This document shows, in pieces, positions 18,599 to 25,660 of a stretch of DNA of 43,497 nucleotides (position 1 is its first letter; each line of letters starts with the position of its first letter). The stretch is from an uncultured Alistipes sp. (GTDB lineage: Bacteria; Bacteroidota; Bacteroidia; Bacteroidales; UBA932), in NCBI GenBank assembly GCA_900550465.1, contig URSC01000018.1, forward strand, positions 1 through 43,497, written 5' to 3'. The notes beneath the pieces were generated by a model, which saw only the letters and a list, made by a program, of their open reading frames with translations, did no database searches and was not told the origin of the DNA. Position numbers and translations under genes: made by a program.

Positions 18599-19279
18599 AT
18601 GATACACGTAGAAAACTTAAGCAAGGTGTTCCGCACCGAAGAAATCGAAACCGTAGCCCTCAACAACGTCTCCTTCGACATCAAGCAGGGCGAATTCGTA
18701 GCCGTCATGGGCCCCTCCGGCTGCGGCAAGTCCACCCTCCTGAACATCCTCGGCCTCCTCGACAACCCCACCTCGGGCAAGTACGAACTCCTCGGCAAGG
18801 AAGTAGGCTCGCTGAAAGAAAAAGAGCGCACCCAGTACCGCAAGGGCAACATCGGCTTCGTATTCCAGAGCTTCAACCTCATAGACGAACTGAACGTCTT
18901 CGAGAACGTGGAGCTGCCCCTCATCTACATGAAGATCAAGGCATCGCAGCGCAAGCAGATGGTCAACGACATCCTCAAGCGCATGAACATAGCCCACCGC
19001 GCCTCCCACTTCCCCCAGCAGCTCTCCGGAGGTCAGCAGCAGAGGGTAGCCATCGCCCGCGCCGTCATCGCCAACCCCAAGCTCATCCTCGCCGACGAGC
19101 CCACCGGTAACCTCGACTCCAAGAACGGCAAGGAAGTAATGGAACTCCTCACCGAGCTCAACCGCGAAGGCACCACCATCCTCATGGTAACCCACTCCAT
19201 CAAGGACTCCAGCTACGCCCAGCGCGTCATCAACCTCTTCGACGGAAACATCGTCACCGACGTCAAGAACGAACTCTAA
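18599..19279 (+). CDS. ABC transporter ATP-binding protein (LolD/MacB type)
   Basis: A 226-residue ATPase with every expected motif: Walker A GPSGCGKST (38-46), Q-loop in IGFVFQSFNLI, signature LSGGQQQRVAIARA, Walker B LILADEPTGNLD, and the H-loop in MVTHSIKDSSYAQR. The length and the short C-terminus fit the subfamily that energises mechanotransmitting FtsX/MacB permeases, where ATP hydrolysis drives periplasmic movement. It is the last gene of the export operon, directly followed by a strong terminator. Confidence 0.93.
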   Translation: MIHVENLSKVFRTEEIETVALNNVSFDIKQGEFVAVMGPSGCGKSTLLNILGLLDNPTSGKYELLGKEVGSLKEKERTQYRKGNIGFVFQSFNLIDELNVFENVELPLIYMKIKASQRKQMVNDILKRMNIAHRASHFPQQLSGGQQQRVAIARAVIANPKLILADEPTGNLDSKNGKEVMELLTELNREGTTILMVTHSIKDSSYAQRVINLFDGNIVTDVKNEL

Positions 19280-19307
19280 ATCTCAAGTCTGATCTCATAA
19301 CCAACCC

Positions 19308-19356
19308 GGCCGGGCGCAGCAGGACCACCATCCTCCGCGCCCGGCCTTTCCTTTCC
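19308..19356 (+). terminator. rho-independent-type terminator of the export operon
   Basis: GGCCGGGCGC (19308-19317) pairs perfectly with GCGCCCGGCC (19337-19346); an inner AGGA/TCCT stem (19321-19334) extends it, and a pyrimidine run TTTCCTTTCCC follows. It lies 28 bp after the ATPase stop. Confidence 0.85.
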
Positions 19357-19536
19357 CATCCACCCCCTCATTTCCCGTGCCCTGTTCCCTAATCCCCATT
19401 CCACTTTCCTCTATTCCACAGCACCTCTTGCTCATACCAGTCTGTTATCCTAATCCTACGCCCACCCCCTGTGTCTGTTATCCTCACACAACCAGCATCC
19501 ACCTGATTTTCATATACTTAAATTCATTCACTCCTT

Positions 19537-19568
19537 TACAGACTGCCCTCACACCACGCAAGTCTGTA
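19537..19568. repeat. junction hairpin between elements 1 and 2
   Basis: TACAGACT (19537-19544) and AGTCTGTA (19561-19568) are perfect complements; the outward ends of two adjacent repeat units thus face each other across an 18-bp linker and can fold into a hairpin. Confidence 0.7.
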
Positions 19569-19754
19569 TAAGCCTTAACCGCATAACGTCCTATATCTCA
19601 TCACATTTCACCCTTTTCCTAAATACAGACTCATACGGACTCAGCCACTAACTCCCCGTCACAGCACGCCCAAGCTCCAAATGCCCTCCGTGTCTGTTAT
19701 CCCGGATCTGTCATTATCCACTTGATTCTACAGCATTTACGCCCTCTCTTCCTA

Positions 19755-19788
19755 CTACAGACTGGGAGCAATACTTCCCAGTCTGTAG
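19755..19788. repeat. perfect junction hairpin between elements 3 and 4
   Basis: CTACAGACTGGGA (19755-19767) pairs with TCCCAGTCTGTAG (19776-19788) over 13 bp with an 8-nt loop. It includes the outer ends of two neighbouring units plus complementary linker bases, so the linker itself has been kept palindromic. No T-run follows on either strand, so it does not look like a simple terminator. Confidence 0.85.
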
Positions 19789-20084
19789 CGCTAACAATCG
19801 CCATAAAGCACTAACCTTTAGCATTTTATCTCAAATAGACAAAAACAGACTCACAAGGGATTAAATGCCCAAAAGGCTCCGAATACGTACCACAGCATCC
19901 TCCGTGGCAGATAACGGGAGACAGATGCCCCAGAGTCACCTCCTGTCTGTTTTGAGAAATATCGAACAACTTTCAGAGCTACAGCGGATTATGTCGAAAT
20001 GTGAATTACAGACAGGAGAGGGAGGGGAAAAAAGAAGATCGTGAATTATGGGTAGCAGAAGCCAGTCAGATGGAAAAAACATCG

Positions 20085-21059
20085 TCAATGGTCCCAGTCT
20101 CTGCGGAGGGTGTCGGGCAGGACGGGCATGGCCCCGTTGCAGGTGCAGACGTAGGCGGAGACGTCGACGGCGAGCCGGTGGGCTTCGAGCGGGGAGCGTC
20201 CGTGGATCAGGGCTGCGGTAAAAGCAGCTGTGAATGAGTCTCCTGCGCCCACGGTGTCGGCGACTGTCACCTGCGGAGTCTCGAGGAAAGATGGCGTCCC
20301 GGACAATGAAGAGAATACGTAACTGCCCTGCACTCCGCAGGTGAGAATCAAGAATTTAAGGCTGAATTGCCGGAGGAGCTGGAGGCATTTTTCCTGGGCT
20401 GTCGCCCCTGGGAGGGAGAGCATTCCGGAGAGGACGGCCAGTTCTTCGTCATTGATCTTAAGAATGTTGCATTGTCCCAATGCTTCTAAAATGATGTCGC
20501 GGGAGTAGAAATGCTGCCGCAGGTTGATGTCGAGGATGCGCCACTGCCCTTTCCCGCGGGGGACGGCGTTCACGAAGTCGGAGATGGTACGGCGTGAGAC
20601 GGGGGAGCGGCGGGCGAGGGTTCCGAAGCAGACGGCGCGGGTCCGGGATGCAAGCCGCTGCAGTTCAGGGGTAAATGGGATATTGTCCCAGGCGGCTGGC
20701 ATGCGGATGTCGTACTGCGGCACACCGGAGGGGTCGAGCCGGATGTCGACGGTGCCGGTGGGGAAGGCTACGCGGGAGAGCATTGTCCTGAATCCAGGGG
20801 AAGAACTTTCGCAGTGTATGCCCCCGTCCCCGGATGCCGTTTGCCGGAGCGCACTGGCTTCTTGGGATGCGCGGGCGTTCAGTTCCCGGATTACCGCGTC
20901 CCCTGCCTCATCGCACCCTACAGCGCTGACTGCCACCGAGTTGAGGCCGAATTGCGATACGTGATACGCGAAGTTTGCCGGGGCTCCCCCGAGCCTGCGT
21001 CCTTCCGGAAGCATGTCCCAGAGGATTTCACCGATACCGACGATATATTCAGCTTTCAT
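20085..21059 (-). CDS. PfkB-family sugar kinase, fructokinase-like
   Basis: A 324-residue ribokinase-fold enzyme. GGAPANFAYH at residues 24-33 is the PfkB signature 1 and DTVGAGDSFTAAF at 268-280 is signature 2, with D274 the catalytic base. LKINDEELAVL is the usual nucleotide-side motif. ATP-dependent phosphorylation of fructose or a related sugar is the best guess. An odd point is a stretch at about residues 62-98 (NARASQEASALRQTASGDGG and onward) that replaces the short loop normally linking the small-lid strands, roughly 25-30 residues longer than I would expect. It lies between the two repeat clusters, 55 bp downstream of the transposase gene, with a TATATTCG promoter-like element 30 bp upstream of its start. 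Confidence 0.85.
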   Translation of the reverse strand: MKAEYIVGIGEILWDMLPEGRRLGGAPANFAYHVSQFGLNSVAVSAVGCDEAGDAVIRELNARASQEASALRQTASGDGGIHCESSSPGFRTMLSRVAFPTGTVDIRLDPSGVPQYDIRMPAAWDNIPFTPELQRLASRTRAVCFGTLARRSPVSRRTISDFVNAVPRGKGQWRILDINLRQHFYSRDIILEALGQCNILKINDEELAVLSGMLSLPGATAQEKCLQLLRQFSLKFLILTCGVQGSYVFSSLSGTPSFLETPQVTVADTVGAGDSFTAAFTAALIHGRSPLEAHRLAVDVSAYVCTCNGAMPVLPDTLRRDWDH

Positions 21060-21088
21060 GACTTGACTGACCGAATCTTATTTTACTG

Positions 21089-21096
21089 CGAATATA
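21089..21096 (-). promoter_or_regulatory. -7-like promoter element of the sugar kinase
   Basis: The minus strand reads TATATTCG, one mismatch from TAnnTTTG, 30 bp before ATG 21059. It would let the kinase be transcribed independently of the transposase. Confidence 0.35.
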
Positions 21097-21114
21097 CTGA
21101 AAACATCCGTCCAT

Positions 21115-22125
21115 TTAACGGGCTGCCTGAAGTTTCCGGGCTTTAGAGTCGGAGTGGGGAGCCGGACCTGGGCGTTTTTCCTTGTGCGCAAGGTTTCCGT
21201 CGGTGCCAGATGGGCCTGCAGAGGACTTCGCCCGGAAGTACAGGCATCTTTCCGCCTGCTCTTCAGACACTTTCCATCGCGAGCGGAGTGCCTTGGCTAT
21301 CTCCGTTCTCTGTTCCCAGTCCAGCTGCGCGAAACTTGTGAGGCCGTAGTGCGGAACTGCCTTTCCGTCAATCCATTCGCACAGCAGTTGATCGGGGATC
21401 AACAGGCTGGAGTGACCTTTCTCGTTCTTCATGCAGGCTTCGATGTCGATACCCTGGCACTCGACGCTCTGGAGGGTTATGGGCTTGACCGAACTGTCCT
21501 CCTTTCGTTGCTCCTGCTCCCATTTTGGTCCGGAATATCTTGACAGAAAATACATCAACCTGCCGGAAGAGGTGAAGAGAGTCTCTGTCATCCGAAAATC
21601 CACGAAGGTCATCGGGTCGATCATTCCCTCGCGGTCGCTGTTGCTGCTGTATTCGCTTGGAGCAGTTGTCGTAACACGCTTTATCACAGGTGCATGCCCA
21701 ATACTATACAGTGTTCCGTTATAGGAAAAACAGCATCCGGCCGATGAATACGGGTAGGCGAACGGATGCCCTACGATTCCGTGGTGGACAGGGTTTCGCA
21801 GGACATAGGCTATAAGCGTGACAATGTGCAGGTTGCCGATAGCCTCCTGAACAAAACTTGATGTACGCGGCAGGCTGGCTCCGTACTTGTGATAGTAATA
21901 GTTTGAATAGCTGACCTTCAGGCTTTTGAAGAACTTCTCAAAGTCATCGGTCATGATGCCGATGTGGTAGTGGTTGGACATCACGGCGAAAGCGAGTATG
22001 CGTATGTGGTATTTATACGCCAGCAGTGCCATGTTGTTGATGAAACGGATGTAGTCCTGGCGGCCTCTGAACATCAGACCCTTCTTGCAGGACACGCACA
22101 GATGATATACACAGGTGTTTTTCAT
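21115..22125 (-). CDS. REP-associated tyrosine transposase (RAYT), Y1/HUH type
   Basis: A 336-residue protein whose first 150 residues are a Y1 transposase domain: the HUH metal-binding motif is H52-Y53-H54 in VMSNHYHIGI, the tyrosine helix is KVSYSNYYYHKYG (Y76-Y78 candidates), and IAYVLRNPVHHGIVGHPFAYPYSS is the typical RAYT tail of the fold. A C-terminal region of about 180 residues (WIDGKAVPHYGLTSFAQLDW) is longer than in IS200 transposases, which are near 150 residues. RAYTs are single-copy, domesticated-looking relatives of IS200/IS605 enzymes that cut single-stranded palindromic repeats. Here palindromic repeat clusters lie on both sides, making them candidate substrates. A TACCTTTG element is 92 bp upstream. 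Confidence 0.85.
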   Translation of the reverse strand: MKNTCVYHLCVSCKKGLMFRGRQDYIRFINNMALLAYKYHIRILAFAVMSNHYHIGIMTDDFEKFFKSLKVSYSNYYYHKYGASLPRTSSFVQEAIGNLHIVTLIAYVLRNPVHHGIVGHPFAYPYSSAGCCFSYNGTLYSIGHAPVIKRVTTTAPSEYSSNSDREGMIDPMTFVDFRMTETLFTSSGRLMYFLSRYSGPKWEQEQRKEDSSVKPITLQSVECQGIDIEACMKNEKGHSSLLIPDQLLCEWIDGKAVPHYGLTSFAQLDWEQRTEIAKALRSRWKVSEEQAERCLYFRAKSSAGPSGTDGNLAHKEKRPGPAPHSDSKARKLQAAR

Positions 22126-22217
22126 AATCTGTCCCCTCTAATCTTACTTTGTGTTTAGTGTTTGAGTTCGGTGTTCCGGCTGGTTGGCTGGGTTGCCTTT
22201 GCCGTTTCACTTGTGGA

Positions 22218-22225
22218 CAAAGGTA
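22218..22225 (-). promoter_or_regulatory. -7 promoter element of the transposase gene
   Basis: The minus strand reads TACCTTTG, exact to TAnnTTTG, 92 bp before the ATG at 22125. No clear TTTG at -33. The intergenic stretch 22126-22397 otherwise shows nothing I can name. Confidence 0.4.
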
Positions 22226-22397
22226 GGCAAATGATTTGGTTTTGGGAAATGCGGGTTGCCAGTTCGGTAAAAAAGTTTGCGTGGTTGAGCGCAATCGACT
22301 GAAGGCCAAGGCAGGTGCGTTTGAAAAATTTTTGGGCGGTCCGGCTTTGTATGCCCGGGCGGGTGATTGTGTCCTGACTGGTGCGTCCTTTCCAAGT

Positions 22398-22847
22398 GTC
22401 TGTAATTTTTAAATATGGTCAATCTTCTGGAAATAAGCAAAATAGGTGGTGCTGCCATGCTACAGACTGCTTGTTTAAAATGTATGACATCTGGAAAATA
22501 GATACGCTGCAACAGCTGTGGAAAGGGTATGGTGTTTTTGACCTTGTCAGTCTGTTTTTCAATGACGGACACAGTATACTGACAAGCAGCGAGTTATGCA
22601 AGCAACCGCTTTACAGACTTGCCGGGTATCAGGGCAGTCTGTAAAAGGCGAAAAGGACGCAAATATAGAAAAATCAGGTAGATAACGAAAAATGTGGGAT
22701 AACAGACACAGGGGGCAACTGGGGCTCAAGGGAGGTTATAACCGCTGTAGAGTGGTTTCTGGAAAAAAGTTCGTATGAGTCTGTAGAGAGCTGATTTTCG
22801 TAAATGAATGAATTACACGCAGATATAAAGAATATGCGCTTACAGAC
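22398..22847. repeat. right cluster of four 69-71 bp GTCTGT...ACAGAC elements
   Basis: Non-coding. Units at 22398-22467 (70 bp), 22550-22618 (69), 22637-22707 (71) and 22779-22847 (69) have the same ends and the same length as the left cluster. Linkers are 82, 18 and 71 bp. Reverse-complemented, the 71-bp unit aligns without gaps to left units 1 and 3, sharing GTCTGTTATCC and the core ATCTACCTGATTTT (22683-22670); the 69-bp units share a CATAAC/CGCTG-type core with left unit 2. The clusters are therefore mostly mutually inverted. The right cluster ends 100 bp before the terminator of the ribosomal operon. Confidence 0.85.
22610..22645. repeat. junction hairpin between right-cluster elements 7 and 8
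   Basis: TTTACAGACT-T-GCC (22610-22623) pairs with GGC-AGTCTGTAAA (22633-22645) with one bulged T. As at 19755-19788, two unit ends 18 bp apart face each other and the linker supplies extra pairing. Confidence 0.75.
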
Positions 22848-22946
22848 TGTGAGGCGCATGGAGACGAGAGGCTTTCGAGTAAAGGCACTGGAATGGAGCG
22901 CTGGAGATGAGGCACTGGAGCGGGGAGGCATGTGCAGGACGTGGGC

Positions 22947-22982
22947 AAAAAACAACCGCCCCGGGCATCAGTCCGGAGCGGT
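22947..22982 (-). terminator. rho-independent terminator behind rpsC
   Basis: On the minus strand ACCGCTCCGG pairs with CCGGGGCGGT (one G-T wobble) around a 8-nt loop and is followed by TGTTTTTT. It lies 25 bp beyond the rpsC stop and closes the ribosomal-protein transcript before the repeat cluster. Confidence 0.88.
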
Positions 22983-23007
22983 CGGTCAAACAAGTATTGA
23001 GAATGAA

Positions 23008-23775
23008 TTACTCTGCTGCGTTGTCGCGGTTGCCTCCACGGGGGCGGCGGTCACGGCGGCGGCCTCCGCGTCCGCGGCGGTCGTCACGGCGATCACCTGA
23101 GCCTCCGGTAGGCTTTGCGAATGTACCTACGTTGGGGGAGAGGTCACGCTTGCCATAGACCTCACCGTTGCAGATCCATACCTTGATACCCAGAACGCCT
23201 ACCTTGGTGTGGGCCTCGGCGAGTGCGTAGTCGATATCGGCACGGAAGGTGTGCAGAGGTGTACGGCCCTCCTTGTAGAGTTCCTTGCGGGCCATCTCAG
23301 CACCACCGAGGCGGCCGCTGATGAGGATCTTGATACCCTCGGCGCCCATACGCATGGTGCTGGCAACTGCCATCTTGATGGCGCGGCGGTATGATACACG
23401 GCCTTCCACCTGACGGGCGATGTTGTTGGCTACGATGTTGGCGTCGAGCTCGGGTCTCTTGACCTCGAAGATGTTGATCTGCACCTCTTTGTTGGTGATC
23501 TTGCGGAGCTCCTCCTTCAGCTTGTCAACCTCCTGGCCGCCCTTGCCGATGATGGCGCCGGGACGGGCTGTGTGGATGGTCACTGTGATGAGCTTGAGAG
23601 TCCTCTCGATGACGATCTTGGAGAGGTTGACTTTGGAGATACGGGCATTGAGGTACTCACGTATCTTGGAGTCTTCGAGCAGCTTTGCTGCATAGTCATC
23701 CCCGCCGTACCAATTGGAGTCCCAGCCGCGGATGATTCCTATTCTGTTGCTGATAGGGTTGATTTTCTGTCCCAT
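23008..23775 (-). CDS. rpsC: 30S ribosomal protein S3 (uS3)
   Basis: A 255-residue uS3. MGQKINPISNRIGIIRGWDSNW opens it as in other Bacteroidota. The KH domain shows IHTARPGAIIGKGGQEVDKL with the GxxG loop, and the C-domain RISGRLGGAEMARKE-type segment is present as ISGRLGGAEMARKE. The last 35 residues form an Arg/Gly/Asp-rich RGG-like tail (DRRDDRRGRGGRRRDRR). S3 binds the 3' head of 16S rRNA and lines the mRNA entry site. It begins 1 bp after the rplV stop and is the final gene of this truncated S10 cluster; the usual next gene, rplP, is absent. Confidence 0.97.
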   Translation of the reverse strand: MGQKINPISNRIGIIRGWDSNWYGGDDYAAKLLEDSKIREYLNARISKVNLSKIVIERTLKLITVTIHTARPGAIIGKGGQEVDKLKEELRKITNKEVQINIFEVKRPELDANIVANNIARQVEGRVSYRRAIKMAVASTMRMGAEGIKILISGRLGGAEMARKELYKEGRTPLHTFRADIDYALAEAHTKVGVLGIKVWICNGEVYGKRDLSPNVGTFAKPTGGSGDRRDDRRGRGGRRRDRRPRGGNRDNAAE

Positions 23776-24222
23776 TTATTTTTCCTCCTGATTAGCGGGT
23801 TCGTTATTGACTTCTGCTTTCGCGGGTTTCACTCCGACGATGATGGTCACATGGTTGGAGCGCTTGCGGATACGTCCGGCGCGGCCCTGAGGGGCTGTGC
23901 GGATACGCTTGAGGGTCGTGCCCTGGCCGACCATGATGGTCTGCACGATGACGTTGCCGTCCTCGAGTTCCTTACGGGCACCTTCGTTCTTGGCTTCCCA
24001 GTTGGCAATGGCGCTTCTGAGGAGCTTCTCCAGACGGATAGAGGCCTCTCTCTTGGTATATTTGAGGATATCAAGAGCATGGTTGACCTCAACGCCTCTG
24101 ATCATGTCAGCGACCAGTCGCATCTTGCGGGGCGATGTGGGTACATCGTTCAGCTTTGCGATCGCTGTTGTCTTCTTTATTTCTTTCAGCCTGTCGGCCA
24201 TTTCTTTCTTACGAGATCCCAT
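23776..24222 (-). CDS. rplV: 50S ribosomal protein L22 (uL22)
   Basis: A 148-residue uL22 with the family core NDVPTSPRKMRLVADMIRGVEV, ALDILKYTKREASIRLEKLLRSAIANWE and the beta-hairpin end RAGRIRKRSNHVTIIV that reaches the peptide exit tunnel. The C-terminus has a short acidic tail (NNEPANQEEK). It directly abuts rpsC and follows rpsS by 18 bp on the minus strand. Confidence 0.96.
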   Translation of the reverse strand: MGSRKKEMADRLKEIKKTTAIAKLNDVPTSPRKMRLVADMIRGVEVNHALDILKYTKREASIRLEKLLRSAIANWEAKNEGARKELEDGNVIVQTIMVGQGTTLKRIRTAPQGRAGRIRKRSNHVTIIVGVKPAKAEVNNEPANQEEK

Positions 24223-24240
24223 TGTGATTCTTTTTAATTA

Positions 24241-24507
24241 TTAACGGTTGCCCGAATGTCCTTTGAATGTACGGGTCGGCGCAAACTCTCCGAGCTTGTG
24301 TCCTACCATGTTCTCGGTAACGTATACCGGAATAAACTTGTTTCCGTTGTGTACAGCGATGGTATGGCCGACAAAGTCAGGAGAGATCATGCTGGCGCGG
24401 GACCAGGTCTTGATGACTTCTTTCTTCTTGGAACCCTCGTTCATGGCCAGAACCTTCTTCTCGAGACTTTCCTGGATGTAGGGACCTTTTCTAAGTGATC
24501 TACTCAT
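24241..24507 (-). CDS. rpsS: 30S ribosomal protein S19 (uS19)
   Basis: An 88-residue uS19 (MSRSLRKGPYIQESLEKKV, then TWSRASMISPDFVGHTIAVHNG and HKLGEFAPTRTFKGHSG), standard length and complete. It binds the 16S head with S13. It lies between rplB and rplV in the canonical order. Confidence 0.97.
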   Translation of the reverse strand: MSRSLRKGPYIQESLEKKVLAMNEGSKKKEVIKTWSRASMISPDFVGHTIAVHNGNKFIPVYVTENMVGHKLGEFAPTRTFKGHSGNR

Positions 24508-24528
24508 AATTCTCTGATTTTATTCCGG

Positions 24529-25353
24529 TTATTTCTTACGTCTTTCGATGATAAACTTGTTCGAAGTATTCTTCGGATTACGTGTCTTGTAACCCTTTGC
24601 AGGAATACCCTTGCGCGAGCGGGGATGCCCTCCGGAGGCGCGTCCTTCACCACCACCCATAGGGTGATCGACAGGGTTCATCACAACGCCGCGGTTGCGG
24701 GGTCTGCGGCCGAGCCAGCGGCTGCGTCCTGCCTTACCGGACGATTCGAGGTTGTGGTCGGAATTGGATACTGTACCCACGGTGGCACGGCAGGTTACGA
24801 GCACCATTCTGGTCTCGCCCGAAGGGAGGCGAAGGATGGCGTGCTTGCCCTCACGTGCGGTGAGCTGAGCGTATGTTCCGGCGCTGCGGGCCATAGCGGC
24901 ACCCTGACCGGGACGGAGCTCGATGTTGTGGATGACAGTTCCCAGAGGAATCTCTGAGAGAGGGAGAGCGTTGCCGAGCTCGGGTGCCACGCCGGGACCT
25001 GACATGATGGTCTGGCCTACGCGGATACCTGCGGGAGCGATGATGTATCTCTTCTCGCCGTCGGCATACACTACCAGCGCAATGCGTGCACTGCGGTTGG
25101 GATCGTACTCAATGGTCTTAACGGTTGCGGGGCAGTTGTCCTTGTCACGACGGAAGTCGATGATACGGTACATTCTCTTGTGTCCGCCACCGATGTAGCG
25201 CATGGTCATCTTGCCGGTGTTGTTGCGGCCGCCGGACTTCCTGATGGGCTCGAGAAGGGACTTCTCGGGAGTCGTGCAGGTAATCTCGTCAAATGCGCTT
25301 ATCGCTTTATTTCTCTGACCGGGTGTGGTCGGTTTGAATTTACGTATTGCCAT
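24529..25353 (-). CDS. rplB: 50S ribosomal protein L2 (uL2)
   Basis: A 274-residue uL2 of normal length. RYIGGGHKRMYRIIDF, ALPLSEIPLGTVIHNIELRPGQG and the highly conserved NPVDHPMGGGEGRASGGHPRS segment, needed for peptidyl transferase function and subunit association, are all present. It begins 4 bp behind the rplW stop. Confidence 0.97.
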   Translation of the reverse strand: MAIRKFKPTTPGQRNKAISAFDEITCTTPEKSLLEPIRKSGGRNNTGKMTMRYIGGGHKRMYRIIDFRRDKDNCPATVKTIEYDPNRSARIALVVYADGEKRYIIAPAGIRVGQTIMSGPGVAPELGNALPLSEIPLGTVIHNIELRPGQGAAMARSAGTYAQLTAREGKHAILRLPSGETRMVLVTCRATVGTVSNSDHNLESSGKAGRSRWLGRRPRNRGVVMNPVDHPMGGGEGRASGGHPRSRKGIPAKGYKTRNPKNTSNKFIIERRKK

Positions 25354-25357
25354 AGGA

Positions 25358-25648
25358 TTAAATGTTGCTATAGAAATCGATCTTATCCTCGCCTGCCAGT
25401 GTCACATAAGCTTTCTTATAGTGGTTGGCACGGCCTCTGAGTAATCCCGCCTTGGTGTAGCGGCTCTTGCGTTTGCCATGGTAGTTGACAGTGTTTACGT
25501 CCTTCACTGTCACTCCGTAGTGCTCCTCGACAGCCTTCTTGATCTCTATCTTGTTGGCTGCACGGTCTACTATGAAACCGTAACGGTTCAATTTATCGCC
25601 CAGAACCGTCATTTTCTCTGTTACGATAGGCTTAATGATAATTCCCAT
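25358..25648 (-). CDS. rplW: 50S ribosomal protein L23 (uL23)
   Basis: A 96-residue uL23 (IIKPIVTEKMTVLGDKLNRYGFIVDRAANKIEIKKAVEEHYGV). The protein lines the exit tunnel and provides the trigger factor and SRP docking site. Complete, with a 12-bp gap after rplD. Confidence 0.96.
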   Translation of the reverse strand: MGIIIKPIVTEKMTVLGDKLNRYGFIVDRAANKIEIKKAVEEHYGVTVKDVNTVNYHGKRKSRYTKAGLLRGRANHYKKAYVTLAGEDKIDFYSNI

Positions 25649-25660
25649 GTCTCCTATGGT

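Larger units (their letters stand above)
19440..20013. repeat. left cluster of five 69-71 bp GTCTGT...ACAGAC elements
   Basis: Non-coding region. Five units begin with GTCTGT and end with ACAGAC: 19473-19543 (71 bp), 19562-19630 (69), 19692-19762 (71), 19781-19850 (70) and 19945-20013 (69). A lone GTCTGTTATCC at 19440 marks a truncated sixth. Two gaps between units are exactly 18 bp; the others are 61 and 94 bp. Units 1 and 3 share GTCTGTTATCC at the left end and a core at positions 25-38 of the unit (ATCCACCTGATTTT at 19497, ATCCACTTGATTCT at 19716). Unit 2 has a related core around GCATAACG. Units 1-4 point one way; unit 5 aligns better in reverse. The stretch 19357-19439 before it is pyrimidine-rich with no gene seen. 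Confidence 0.85.

Noticed and set aside
19377..19571. 64-codon open frame in the left repeat region
   Set aside because: It runs through several repeat units, has a low-complexity pyrimidine-driven composition (Pro, Ser, Thr, Leu) and no promoter or family signal.
19440..20013. CRISPR array or integron attC array
   Set aside because: There is no constant direct repeat with variable spacers; units have inverted short ends with long interiors. No RYYYAAC/GTTRRRY boxes, Cas genes or tyrosine integrase are present.
21061..22400. Insertion sequence boundaries with terminal inverted repeats directly around the RAYT gene
   Set aside because: No inverted ends or target duplication flank the gene itself; RAYTs are normally not bounded by such ends.
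22804..23158. Short plus-strand frames over the rpsC terminator and tail
   Set aside because: They are antisense to the rpsC end and its terminator; Ala/Arg-rich translations are shadows of the RGG tail codons.
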